Positions 26,708 through 36,198 of a stretch of 64,000 nucleotides of DNA are shown here, in pieces; the stretch's first letter is position 1; every line of letters starts with the position of its first letter. Under the pieces are notes generated by a model. The model searched no databases. It was not told the DNA's origin and saw only the letters and a program-made list of their open reading frames with translations. This DNA is from Ferrovibrio sp046297895 (GTDB lineage Bacteria; Pseudomonadota; Alphaproteobacteria; Ferrovibrionales; Ferrovibrionaceae): assembly GCF_046297895.1 (NCBI RefSeq), contig NZ_JBKBHC010000009.1:62001-126000 (forward strand), read 5' to 3'. Both the position numbers and the translations under genes were made by a program.

Positions 26708-27728
26708 CTCTTCCGTGCCGACCCGCGATGTCCTGGCCCGTGATTTCTTGGCCCGTACCGGCTGGAGCGCGGCCAGCCGGGCGAAGCTGGCCGGCGACGC
26801 CTCCTTCCGCAAATACGAGCGCCTGCATCTGGATGGTCGCGCGGCCGTGCTTATGGACGCGCCGCCGCCGCAGGAAGATGTGCGCCCCTTCCTCAGGATC
26901 GCCCGACTGCTACTACAGCACGGCTACAGCGCGCCGCGCATCATGGCCGAAGATCCCGAGCATGGCTTTCTGCTACTGGAGGATCTGGGCGACGACCTCT
27001 ATGCCAGCCTGATCCGTCAGGGCCACGCCGAATTGCCGCTGTATGAAGCTGCGATCGACTTCCTGCTCGACCTGCACCGCCATGCCGCGCCCGCCGATCT
27101 GGCACCCTACGATGAGGCGCGGCTGATCGACGAGCTTGGCCTGTTCACCGACTGGTACCTGCCGGCGCTGACCGGCGGCGAGACGCCCGAGGCGCTGCGG
27201 CGCGAGTTCCTGGCCCTGTGGCGGGCATTGGCCCCGGAGGTCTGCCTGCCGCCGCGCATTCTGGTGCTGCGCGATTTTCATGCCGAGAACCTGATCTGGC
27301 TGCCGCAGCGCGCCGGCGCCGCCTGCGTCGGCCTGCTCGATTTTCAGGATGCCGTGGCCGGCCACCCGGCCTACGATCTTGTCTCGCTGATCGAGGATGC
27401 CCGCCGCGATGTAGCTCCCAAACTGGCCGAGGCCATGCTGCGGCGCTATATAGCCGGCAGCGGCAGCGATGATGCCGGCTTCCGTCGCGCCTGCGCCATC
27501 CTGGGCGCACAACGCAACCTGCGCATCATCGGCATCTTCACGCGGCTGTGGAAACGCGATGGCAAGCCGCATTACCAGGCCTTCATGCCGCGGATGTGGC
27601 GCCTGGTCGAACGCGATCTGGCCCATCCCGCGCTTGGCGACCTGCGGCGATGGGTCGACGCGACCGTACCGGCCGCGCTGCGCGCCAGTCCCCTGCCCGG
27701 CCTACCGGCCCTCAGCCGCGCCTCATGA
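26700..27728 (+). CDS. amgK: N-acetylmuramate/N-acetylglucosamine anomeric kinase (AmgK)
   Basis: 342-residue aminoglycoside-phosphotransferase-fold kinase. It has SFRKYERL (nucleotide loop), LLLEDLGDDLY, the catalytic LVLRDFHAENLIWLP (Brenner motif HxxN) and LLDFQDAVAGHPAYDLVSL (metal-binding Asp). Its neighbour is a MurU-type nucleotidyltransferase, and the pair defines the peptidoglycan-recycling bypass MurNAc to MurNAc-1-P to UDP-MurNAc. The start inside tsaE is preferred because the longer frame adds unrelated residues. Confidence 0.9.
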   Translation: MSDSSVPTRDVLARDFLARTGWSAASRAKLAGDASFRKYERLHLDGRAAVLMDAPPPQEDVRPFLRIARLLLQHGYSAPRIMAEDPEHGFLLLEDLGDDLYASLIRQGHAELPLYEAAIDFLLDLHRHAAPADLAPYDEARLIDELGLFTDWYLPALTGGETPEALRREFLALWRALAPEVCLPPRILVLRDFHAENLIWLPQRAGAACVGLLDFQDAVAGHPAYDLVSLIEDARRDVAPKLAEAMLRRYIAGSGSDDAGFRRACAILGAQRNLRIIGIFTRLWKRDGKPHYQAFMPRMWRLVERDLAHPALGDLRRWVDATVPAALRASPLPGLPALSRAS

Positions 27729-28447
27729 TCGCCGTGCCGGAAACCGCGATGGTTCTGGCCGCCGGTTTCGGCACCCGGCTGCGGCCGCTGACCGATCGCA
27801 TGCCCAAGCCCCTGATCCCGGTGGCAGGCCGCAGCCTGCTCGACCGCTGCCTCGACAGACTGGTCGAAGCCGGCGTACGGCGCGCCGTGGTCAACATCCA
27901 CTGGCTGGGCGGACAGATCCGCGACCACCTGGCGCAGCGCCACGACATCGCCATCGCGATCTCGGATGAGAGCGATCTGCTGCTGGAAACCGGCGGTGGC
28001 ATCGCCAAGGCCTTGCCCCTGCTGGATGGGAAACCGTTCTTCGCCGTCAATGCGGACCTGATCTGGCGGGACCAAGCCGAACCGGCCCTGCTGCGCCTGG
28101 CGCAGGCTTTCGATCCGGCACGGATGGATGCCCTGCTGCTGCTGCAGCCACGCGAGCAGGCCATCGGCCATGCCGGACCCGGCGATTTCGTGATGGGCGC
28201 CGATGGCCGGCTGGCACGCCGCCGTGAGCAGCCAACCGCGCCCTATGTTTTTACCGGCGTCCAGATTCTTCTGCCGCATCTGTTCCGCGACACGCCGGTC
28301 GGACCGTTTTCGCTCAACCTGATCTATGATCGTGCCATCGCCGCCGGCCGCCTCTACGGCCTGGCGCATCGCGGGCTGTGGTTGGATGTCGGCAACCATG
28401 AAGGTCTGGCGGCGGCCCAGGCTCAGCTTGACGGTCATGGCGACTGA
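27725..28447 (+). CDS. murU: N-acetylmuramate-1-phosphate uridylyltransferase (MurU)
   Basis: 240-residue nucleotidyltransferase with the signature MVLAAGFGTRLRPLTDRMPK and the metal/substrate segments FAVNADLIW and LWLDVGNHEG. It converts MurNAc-1-phosphate and UTP to UDP-MurNAc. It overlaps amgK (ATGA) and the following addB by 11 bases, so the genes are tightly coupled. A generic NDP-sugar pyrophosphorylase is the alternative, but the amgK partner favours MurU. Confidence 0.9.
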   Translation: MIAVPETAMVLAAGFGTRLRPLTDRMPKPLIPVAGRSLLDRCLDRLVEAGVRRAVVNIHWLGGQIRDHLAQRHDIAIAISDESDLLLETGGGIAKALPLLDGKPFFAVNADLIWRDQAEPALLRLAQAFDPARMDALLLLQPREQAIGHAGPGDFVMGADGRLARRREQPTAPYVFTGVQILLPHLFRDTPVGPFSLNLIYDRAIAAGRLYGLAHRGLWLDVGNHEGLAAAQAQLDGHGD

Positions 28448-31400
28448 GCCCGCCGTCTTCACCATCGCGCCAGGCCGGCCGTTTCTCGACCTGATCGCGG
28501 CCGGCGTGCTGCAGCGCTGGGGCAAAGAACCTGTCGCCCTCTCCCGCATCACCATCCTGCTGCCGACGCGGCGCGCCTGCCGTGCCTTGAGCGAGGCGTT
28601 TCTGCGCCTGGGCGACGGCGCCGCCCTGCTGCTGCCACGCATCCGGCCGCTCGGCGACATCGACGAGGATGAACTGGAACTGCGCGGCATTGGCGGCGAC
28701 GGGGATGCCCTGCCTTTCTCGACGCTGGACCGCAATCTGCTGCTGGCCCGACTGGTGCTGGCCTCTCCGCTCGCCGGGAGCGACCCCGCCACCGCCCTGC
28801 GGCTGGCGCAGGAACTCGGACACCTGCTCGATGCGGTCGCCACCGAGGAAACCACCCTCGACAGACTGCCCGAACTGGTGCCGCTGGAACTCGCAGGCCA
28901 CTGGCAGCAGACACTCGATTTCCTGCAGGTGATCCGGCATGCCTGGCCGGCCATCAAGGCCGAACAGGGCCGACTGGATGCGGCCGAATATCGTCAGCGG
29001 CTGACCCAGCGCTGGATCGAACATTGGCAGAGCGATCCGCCCGCCGATCCGGTTATCGCCGCCGGATCTACCGGCACCATCCCGGCTACCGCCCGGTTGC
29101 TGAAACTGGTGGCCAGACTGCCGCAGGGTGCCGTGGTGCTGCCCGGGCTGGATGCCGGCCTGGACGATGCGGCCTGGCAGGGCGCGCGCGACGAACCGAC
29201 CCACCCCCAGCATGCCCTGGCGCATCTACTCGATGCCATGGGCGTGCTGCGCAGCGAGGTCAAACCATGGCCTGCGGATGATGGGGCCGCCGCCACGGAG
29301 AATGCGCGCGCCGCCCTGCTGTCTTGCGCCCTGCTGCCGCCGGGCGAAACCCATCGCTGGCGCGGCCTATCGGATGCGATACCCGAAGATGCCTTCCGCG
29401 ATTTCCAGCGCATCGAGGCGCCTGGGCCGCGCGAGGAGGCCCAGGCCATCGCATTGGCGATGCGCGAGACCCTGGAGCAGCCCGGCCGCACTGCAGCCCT
29501 GATCACCCCAGATCGCATGCTGGCCCGCCGCGTGACGTCTGAACTGGCCCGCTATGGCATCGCGGTGGATGATTCCGCCGGCCGTCCCCTGGCCCAGACG
29601 CCAGCGGCCGTGTTCATGCGCCTGATCGCCGAGGCGGTGGCGCATGATTTCGACGACGTGGCCTTGCTCGCCCTGCTCAAGCATCCCTTCTGCCGCCTGG
29701 GACTGCCGCGCCAGAAGGTGCTGCGCTGGACACGAGGGATCGAGCGCAAGGTTCTCCGCCGCAGCCAGCCAAGGCAGGGGCTGGCCGGATTGGCCGCACT
29801 GCTGGCCGAACATGCCGAACTGCTAATGCCGCTGGCACGGCTGCAGGCGGCCGTCGCGCCGCTGGTTGCCGCGATGCAGCAGGATGAAGCCGCGCTGCGC
29901 GACCTGCTGGAGGCGCAGTTGAGTGCCGCCGAGGCGCTGGCGCAGGCAAGTGAGGATGAACCGCTGTCGCTGTGGCAGCACGAGGATGGCGAGTGCCTGC
30001 ATAACCTGATCGACAGCCTGCTGAATGCCGCTTCGCTATTCGGCTCGCTGACGACGGCGGCATGGCCGCGGCTGCTTGAGGCGCTGCTGGAAGGCCAGAT
30101 GGTGCGCCCGCGTTACGGACGGCACCCGCGCCTGTTCATCTGGGGCCTGCTGGAAGCACGGCTGCAGCATGCCGACCGCATCATCCTGGGTGGCCTGAAC
30201 GAAGGCACCTGGCCGCCCCAGGCCAGGGAAGACCCCTGGCTAAGCCGCCCCATGCGGCAGCATCTGGGCCTCAGCGCGCCGGAACGCCGGCTGGGGCAGA
30301 CCGCACAGGATTTCGTACAGGCCGCCTGCAACCGCGACGTGATCGTCACCCGTGCTGCCAAGGTGGATGGCACGCCCACCGTGCCGGCGCGCTGGCTGCT
30401 GCGGCTGGATGCCATGCTGAAGGACGACCCGCGCTGGCCGGCAACGCAGTCTCCGCAATATCTGTCCTGGGCCGAATGGCTCGACCGGCCGGCGGCCATG
30501 ATCAGCATCGAACGGCCCAAGCCCGCTCCGCCGCTGGAGGCCCGGCCGCGCGAATTGTATGTCACGGCCATCGAAAAATGGGTCCGCGACCCCTACGCCG
30601 TCTATGCCCGCTATATCCTCGGCCTGCGTCGGCTTGATCCGCCAGGCCAGCCGCCCGATGCCAGGCTGCGCGGCGACGTCATCCACGCCGTGCTGGAAAC
30701 ATTCCTGGCCCGTCATGGCGAGACCCTGCCGGATGACGCGACGGCATTGCCGGAACTGCTCGAACTCGGTCGCACGAAATTCGGCGCATGGCTGGAACGC
30801 CCCGAAATCGCCGCGCTGTGGTGGCCCCGTTTCGAGCGCGCCATGCGCTGGTTCCTGACCAATGAGCGCGAGCGCCGCGCCGCCGGATTCCATCCCGCAT
30901 TGCTGGAGCGCGAGGGCAGTTATGCTTTTGACGCACCCGGCGGCCCCTTCACGTTGAAGGCCAAGGCCGACCGCATCGACCGCAATGCGGCCGATGGCCG
31001 CCTGGCGATCCTGGATTACAAGACCGGCCGTCCGCCCTCGCCCAAACAGGTGCAGACCGGCCTGTCGCCGCAGCTCGCGCTGGAAGCGGCCATCGCCACA
31101 CATGGCGGTTTCGAAGGGCTCGATCCGGCGGGGATTGCCGAACTGGTCTATATCCGGCTCGGCGGCGGCGATCCGCCGGGTGAGGCCAAACCCGTCGAAG
31201 GCGGCCGCCCGCCGGTTTCGCCGCCCGACGCCCTCGCGGATGAGGCCCTGGCCCGCCTGCAGGCCTGGGTGGCGGAATTCGACGACCCAACCAAGCCATA
31301 CCTGTCGCGGCCGCGGCCGCAATTCGTCGATTATGCCGGCGACTACGACCACCTCGCCCGCACAGCCGAGCACGCCGAAGGCGGCGGAGAAGACGCATGA
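28437..31400 (+). CDS. addB: Double-strand break repair protein AddB
   Basis: 987-residue nuclease subunit of the alphaproteobacterial AddAB helicase-nuclease, functional counterpart of RecBCD. An inactivated helicase-like N-terminal half (ITILLPTRRACRALSEAFLR; no Walker A seen) is followed by IILGGLNEGTWPP and a C-terminal PD-(D/E)XK nuclease with KADRID and ILDYKTGRPPS. I see no cysteine quartet flanking the nuclease domain, unlike the iron-sulfur AddB of Bacillus. The ATG at 28437 lies inside murU; the stop overlaps the addA start. Confidence 0.93.
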   Translation: MATEPAVFTIAPGRPFLDLIAAGVLQRWGKEPVALSRITILLPTRRACRALSEAFLRLGDGAALLLPRIRPLGDIDEDELELRGIGGDGDALPFSTLDRNLLLARLVLASPLAGSDPATALRLAQELGHLLDAVATEETTLDRLPELVPLELAGHWQQTLDFLQVIRHAWPAIKAEQGRLDAAEYRQRLTQRWIEHWQSDPPADPVIAAGSTGTIPATARLLKLVARLPQGAVVLPGLDAGLDDAAWQGARDEPTHPQHALAHLLDAMGVLRSEVKPWPADDGAAATENARAALLSCALLPPGETHRWRGLSDAIPEDAFRDFQRIEAPGPREEAQAIALAMRETLEQPGRTAALITPDRMLARRVTSELARYGIAVDDSAGRPLAQTPAAVFMRLIAEAVAHDFDDVALLALLKHPFCRLGLPRQKVLRWTRGIERKVLRRSQPRQGLAGLAALLAEHAELLMPLARLQAAVAPLVAAMQQDEAALRDLLEAQLSAAEALAQASEDEPLSLWQHEDGECLHNLIDSLLNAASLFGSLTTAAWPRLLEALLEGQMVRPRYGRHPRLFIWGLLEARLQHADRIILGGLNEGTWPPQAREDPWLSRPMRQHLGLSAPERRLGQTAQDFVQAACNRDVIVTRAAKVDGTPTVPARWLLRLDAMLKDDPRWPATQSPQYLSWAEWLDRPAAMISIERPKPAPPLEARPRELYVTAIEKWVRDPYAVYARYILGLRRLDPPGQPPDARLRGDVIHAVLETFLARHGETLPDDATALPELLELGRTKFGAWLERPEIAALWWPRFERAMRWFLTNERERRAAGFHPALLEREGSYAFDAPGGPFTLKAKADRIDRNAADGRLAILDYKTGRPPSPKQVQTGLSPQLALEAAIATHGGFEGLDPAGIAELVYIRLGGGDPPGEAKPVEGGRPPVSPPDALADEALARLQAWVAEFDDPTKPYLSRPRPQFVDYAGDYDHLARTAEHAEGGGEDA

Positions 31401-34400
31401 GCGAAAACTCCGAGAACGACCTGCTCGCACATGAAATGGGGCAGCGTGTCGCGGCCGACCCCTCTCTCTCTGCATGGGTTGCAGCAAATGCTGGGGCAGG
31501 AAAAACCACTGTCTTGGTCGATCGTGTCACTCGACTGCTGCTGATGGGCACACGGCCAAGCGGCATCCTCTGCCTCACCTTCACCAAGGCCGCCGCCGCC
31601 GAGATGCAGATTCGCCTGACAAAACGGTTAGGGAAATGGAGCACGCAAGACGATTTAACCTTGAAGACTGAGCTGTTTAAACTCTTGGGGCGACCAGTAG
31701 AAGATTCCGATATTGAAGCGGCGCGCAAGCTGTTTGCCCGCACGCTGGAATCGCCGGGCGGTCTACGGCTGCAGACCGTGCATGCCTTCTGCGAGGCTTT
31801 GCTGAAACGTTTCCCAGTCGAAGCCGGCGTGCCGCCGGGCTTCGCCGTCGCCGATGAGGCCGTGACCCGGGAACTCTTCGCGGTGGCGCGCGACCGCGTG
31901 CTGGCCGATGGCCTGAAGGATCCGGATTTCCAGGCGGTGATCCGCTTTTTCGCCGAGCGGGTGGACGACACTCGTTTCGGCAACCTGATCAGGGTGCTGC
32001 TCGGCAAACGACGCGACCTCGGCCTGCTGCTGCAGGCGCATGGCGGTTCCGCGGCGGCTTCCGGCGCGCTCTATGCCCAGCTTGGCCTGCCGCCTGATGC
32101 CACGCGTGAGGCCATGATCGTTGTCCATATCGCCGGCATGGCTATGGCCGATCTGCGCCGCGCGGCGGGCGCGCTGGTTCAGGGTGGCACGAATGACCGC
32201 AAACTGGGCGAACCGCTGGCCGGCTGGCTGGCCGCCGATACCCCCACCGAACGCTTCGAGGCGGAATGGCTGGCGCCCTTCTTCACCAAGGATGGCGGGC
32301 CGCGCAGCAACCTTGCCAGCAAGGCAGCGCTGAAAGCCGATCCCTCCTGCGCCGATACCCTGAAACAGGAACAGGATCGGCTGATCGCCCTGCAGCAGCA
32401 GCTCAACGCCGTGGCCATCGCCGAGGCCACATCGATGCTGCTGCGGCTGGGCGAACGGCTGCTGGAAGCCTATGGCGCGCTTAAAACCGCCCATGGCCTG
32501 CTGGATTACGATGACCTGATTCTGAAAAGCCGCGACCTGCTGGTGGAACCCAGCCAGGTGCCGTGGGTAATGTTCAAGCTGGATCAGGGCATCGACCATA
32601 TCCTGGTCGACGAGGCCCAGGATACCAGCCCCGATCAATGGTCGGTGGTGGCGGCCCTGGCTGAGGAATTCTTCAGCGGTGCCGGCGCGCATGACGGCCC
32701 ACGCCGCACCATCTTCGCCGTCGGCGACGTCAAGCAATCGATCTACAGCTTCCAGGGCGCACGGCCGCAGGCCTTTCTCGACATGCTGCAGGATTTCCGC
32801 CGTCGCGCCGAGGCCGCGAATGAGCAGTTGCGGCGGGTTGAACTGGAAATGTCGTTCCGCTCGACGCCTGCCGTGCTGCAACTCGTGGATGCGGTCTTCG
32901 CGCAGGACAAGGCAAAGCCCGGGGTCTTGGAAGACAATCGCCCGCTGCATCACAAGGCAAAACGCGCCGGCGAGGCCGGCCGCATCGAGATCTGGCCGCC
33001 GTTCAAACCGGATCCGAAGCCACAGAAAGAGCCCTGGGATGTACCGCTGGATTATGTCGGCCAGAAGGATCCGCGCGTCAGGCTGGCCGAGACCATCGCG
33101 GCGCAGATTCGAGGCTGGATCGACGATGAGGATCTGCCCGCCCTTGGCCGGCGCATCCAGCCCGGCGACGTGATGATCCTGGTGCGGCGCCGCGATGTGT
33201 TCTTCGAGGCCATGGTGCAGGCACTGAAGAACGTCAACGTACCGGTGGCCGGCGCCGATCGCATGATTCTGGCCGAGCAGGTAGCGGTGCAGGATCTACT
33301 GGCCCTGGGGGCATTCTGCCTGCTGCCCGAGGACGATCTCGCCCTGGCAACGGTGCTGAAGGGGCCGCTTTTCAATTTTACCGAGGACGATCTTTTCGCA
33401 CTATGCTGGCGCCGCCAGCAGCAACGCCTGTGGCACGAATTGCAGCGCCGCGCCCATGAGCGGGTGCACTGGCAGGCCGCCTGCGACGAACTGCGGCAAT
33501 GGCTCAACCGCGCCGACCTGACGCCGCCCTTCGCATTCTACGGTACTATACTGGGCGCCGATGGCGGGCGGCGCCGGCTGATCGCGCGGTTGGGCAGCCA
33601 GGCCAACGAACCCATCGACGAATTCCTCAGTGCCGCGCTGGCCTATGAACGCGAGGCAGCCCCCAGCCTGCAGGGTTTTCTGGACTGGTTCCCGCGCCAT
33701 GCCGGCGAGATAAAGCGCGATCTCGACCAGGGCCGCAACGAGGTGCGTGTGCTGACCGTGCATGGCGCCAAAGGCCTGGAAGCGCCGGTGGTGATCCTGC
33801 CTGATTGCTGCGACCTACCGCAGGACAAGGAGGGCGAGGGCCTGCTCTGGGGCGAGGCGCCGCAGCCGCCTCGCCGGCCGGTGATGGGCGGCCCACGCGC
33901 TGCCCAGGCCGTGCCGCAGCTCTATTGGCCCATGCGCAAGGACAGCGACATCGCACTGACCGCCGCCCTGCGCGAGGCCCGCCGCGCCGAGCAGATGGAG
34001 GAATACCGCCGCCTGCTGTATGTGGCTCTGACGCGGGCCCGCGACCGGCTTTATGTCTGCGGCTACCTGAATGGCAATACCGTCGACAGCGGCCCACCCA
34101 AGGGAAGCTGGTACGATCTGATCGCGGCCGGTTTCGCCACACTGCAGCCGCAGCAATCCATTGCGCTGCCCTGGGGCGATGAAGGCCTGCGCTATGAGAC
34201 CTTCCCCGACCAGCGGGCAGAGACGCCGCCGTCCCCTGCCGCTGCCGAGCGTTTCATACAGCCGGGCTGGCTGCATCGCCCGCCGCCGCCGGAACCGAGC
34301 CCGCCACGGCCGCTCAGCCCCTCGCGTCCGAGCAAGGCCGAACCGCCGCCGCTCAGTCCCGCCGCGCCGGATCGCCACGCCGGCCTGGCACGGGGCAGGC

Positions 34401-34888
34401 TGATCCATCGCCTGCTGCAGACCCTGCCCGATCTGCCCGAAACGCAGCGCGTGGAGTCCGCGGCGCGTTACCTTGCCCACCCCATGCATGACCTGTCTCG
34501 TCAGGCGCAGGCCGAGATCGCCCGTGAGGTTCTTGCCGTTCTGGCCGATCCGGCATTTGCCCCGGTCTTCGCACCCGGCGCACAGGTGGAAGCACCGCTG
34601 GTCGGCCGACTGGGCGAACATCTGGTGACGGGCCAGATCGACCGGCTGCTGGTGACCGATACGGCCGTGCTGGTGGTGGATTTCAAGACCAACCGGCCGC
34701 CCCCGAAGGATCCCGAGGCAGTCGATCCCGCCTATCTGGACCAGATGGCGCTGTATCGCGGTTTGCTGCAGGCGGTTTTCCCCGACCGTCCGGTGGACGC
34801 CGCCCTGCTATGGACCTATGCCCCGCGCCTGATGCCACTGCCCGCGGCCCTGCTGGACCGTCGGCTGGCGAATTTCACCGCAACGTGA
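31397..34888 (+). CDS. addA: ATP-dependent helicase-nuclease AddA
   Basis: 1163-residue UvrD/RecB-type helicase with a C-terminal nuclease. Walker A is ANAGAGKTTVLVDR (Lys36), motif Ia CLTFTKAAAAEMQ, motif II LVDEAQDTSPDQW, motif III VGDVKQSIYSFQGA, motif V LTVHGAKGLEAPVV, motif VI RRLLYVALTRARDRL, and nuclease motif VLVVDFKTNRPP near the C terminus. Codons around residues 15-115 (31440-31740) use unusually many A/T-ending codons (TTA, AAA, GCA, ACT, CGA) for this window. It completes the addBA unit. Confidence 0.95.
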   Translation: MSENSENDLLAHEMGQRVAADPSLSAWVAANAGAGKTTVLVDRVTRLLLMGTRPSGILCLTFTKAAAAEMQIRLTKRLGKWSTQDDLTLKTELFKLLGRPVEDSDIEAARKLFARTLESPGGLRLQTVHAFCEALLKRFPVEAGVPPGFAVADEAVTRELFAVARDRVLADGLKDPDFQAVIRFFAERVDDTRFGNLIRVLLGKRRDLGLLLQAHGGSAAASGALYAQLGLPPDATREAMIVVHIAGMAMADLRRAAGALVQGGTNDRKLGEPLAGWLAADTPTERFEAEWLAPFFTKDGGPRSNLASKAALKADPSCADTLKQEQDRLIALQQQLNAVAIAEATSMLLRLGERLLEAYGALKTAHGLLDYDDLILKSRDLLVEPSQVPWVMFKLDQGIDHILVDEAQDTSPDQWSVVAALAEEFFSGAGAHDGPRRTIFAVGDVKQSIYSFQGARPQAFLDMLQDFRRRAEAANEQLRRVELEMSFRSTPAVLQLVDAVFAQDKAKPGVLEDNRPLHHKAKRAGEAGRIEIWPPFKPDPKPQKEPWDVPLDYVGQKDPRVRLAETIAAQIRGWIDDEDLPALGRRIQPGDVMILVRRRDVFFEAMVQALKNVNVPVAGADRMILAEQVAVQDLLALGAFCLLPEDDLALATVLKGPLFNFTEDDLFALCWRRQQQRLWHELQRRAHERVHWQAACDELRQWLNRADLTPPFAFYGTILGADGGRRRLIARLGSQANEPIDEFLSAALAYEREAAPSLQGFLDWFPRHAGEIKRDLDQGRNEVRVLTVHGAKGLEAPVVILPDCCDLPQDKEGEGLLWGEAPQPPRRPVMGGPRAAQAVPQLYWPMRKDSDIALTAALREARRAEQMEEYRRLLYVALTRARDRLYVCGYLNGNTVDSGPPKGSWYDLIAAGFATLQPQQSIALPWGDEGLRYETFPDQRAETPPSPAAAERFIQPGWLHRPPPPEPSPPRPLSPSRPSKAEPPPLSPAAPDRHAGLARGRLIHRLLQTLPDLPETQRVESAARYLAHPMHDLSRQAQAEIAREVLAVLADPAFAPVFAPGAQVEAPLVGRLGEHLVTGQIDRLLVTDTAVLVVDFKTNRPPPKDPEAVDPAYLDQMALYRGLLQAVFPDRPVDAALLWTYAPRLMPLPAALLDRRLANFTAT

Positions 34889-34907
34889 CTGGTCGGGGCG
34901 TGGCCGA

Positions 34908-35663
34908 ATGCCTAGTTTGACCAGCATGATCTTTGGCCGAACCTATTGGCTGCCGGCCGTGCTGGCCGTGCTGCTTTCGTTTACTGCCGTGCCTGCGCGA
35001 GCGCAGACGCAGCTTGTGGTGCTCGAACTGTTCACCAGTCAGGGCTGCAACTCCTGTCCACCCGCTGATGCGCTGATGAGCGAATGGCTGAAGCAGCCTG
35101 GCGTGCTGCCGATTTCCCTACATGTCGATTACTGGGATTACCTGGGCTGGAAAGACACGCTGAGCCGTAAGGGGCATAATGTCCGGCAAAAGGATTATGC
35201 CCGCGGAATCGGCAATCGCCAGATCTATACCCCGCAGGTCGTGGTCGACGGCCAGTTCCAGGCCGTGGGTTCAAACCGCGAAGCCATCGAGATGGCCTTG
35301 GCCAAGGCCCGCAAGCAGCAGCATGTTCCGCTTCGCGTCGAACGCACAAAAAATAAGGGCTGGCAAGTCGTGGTGCCGGAGATGCCGAACTGGCAGGGCG
35401 AGGCCAAATTGCTGCTCTGCCGCTACGACCGCAAGCACGACGTGACCATCGAGCGCGGCGAGAATCACGGCCGCACCCTCAGCTATCTGAATGTGGCGCG
35501 TGCGTGGAACGATTTCGGCCGCTGGAAGGGCGAGGCCGGACGCTATGACGTGCCGGATCTGGAGGCCACCGACTGGAATCGGCAGGGCGCCGTTGTCATG
35601 CTGCAGATGCTCAAAGACAACTCCAACGGCCCCATCATCGGCGCCATCGACCTGAAGCCCTAG
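34908..35663 (+). CDS. Secreted DUF1223 thioredoxin-like protein
   Basis: 251 residues with a signal peptide (cleavage near ARAQ-TQ) and a DUF1223 domain: VLELFTSQGCNSCPPAD with a CxxC motif, HVDYWDYLGWKD, QIYTPQVVVDG and a C-terminal beta domain. The CxxC and fold suggest a periplasmic thiol-redox role, but no activity is established. The first ATG has only a weak GGGG ribosome site; an in-frame ATG six codons later is possible. It replaces the thioredoxin gene often found after addA in relatives. Confidence 0.85.
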   Translation: MPSLTSMIFGRTYWLPAVLAVLLSFTAVPARAQTQLVVLELFTSQGCNSCPPADALMSEWLKQPGVLPISLHVDYWDYLGWKDTLSRKGHNVRQKDYARGIGNRQIYTPQVVVDGQFQAVGSNREAIEMALAKARKQQHVPLRVERTKNKGWQVVVPEMPNWQGEAKLLLCRYDRKHDVTIERGENHGRTLSYLNVARAWNDFGRWKGEAGRYDVPDLEATDWNRQGAVVMLQMLKDNSNGPIIGAIDLKP

Positions 35664-35746
35664 GCCGATCCGGCCTGCCGCGACGATCATTGACAGGATC
35701 GCCCCCTCGCCCGAAGCTTGGCCGCTGATGGAAGGGAGGGTTCGAC

Positions 35747-36172
35747 TTGGCGGTGATCCAGCGGATCGAACATCGCATGCGGCTGGCCGATCGCAATGAT
35801 CTGCCGCGGCTGCTTGAAATAGCGCAGGCCGCTTTGCCCGATGCGGCAAAGCTGGATTTTCTTGCCCTCCAGGTTGAACAATCCCTGTTCCTGGCGGAAT
35901 GGCGCACCGCCATTGACGGATTTGCCGTGTTTCTGCCCCTGCAGGACAGCCTGCTGATCCATCGCCTCGCGGTGGCGGAGGAGGCCCGCGGGCGCGGCCT
36001 GGGCGGCTGGATGCTGGATGTCGCCGGCCATCATGCCCGCCAGCTTGGCTTGCAGGCTGTGGAGGTGCAGCGCGGCGCCGAGGATCATGACACCATCGCC
36101 TGGCTGCGACGGCGCGGTTTCAGTGCCCTGCCCCATGGCGGGAACCGACTCTATCTGCGCCGCCCCGCCTGA
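35747..36172 (+). CDS. GNAT-family N-acetyltransferase
   Basis: 141-residue GNAT domain with the acetyl-CoA-binding RGRGLGGWMLD motif (about 84-94), IHRLAVAEEAR before it and AWLRRRGF at the end. Acceptor unknown. The start is probably TTG at 35747, six bases after a strong GAAGGGAGGG ribosome site; GTG at 35753 is the alternative. Confidence 0.8.
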   Translation: MAVIQRIEHRMRLADRNDLPRLLEIAQAALPDAAKLDFLALQVEQSLFLAEWRTAIDGFAVFLPLQDSLLIHRLAVAEEARGRGLGGWMLDVAGHHARQLGLQAVEVQRGAEDHDTIAWLRRRGFSALPHGGNRLYLRRPA

Positions 36173-36198
36173 AGACCGGAAATGCGAAGGAATCCCCG

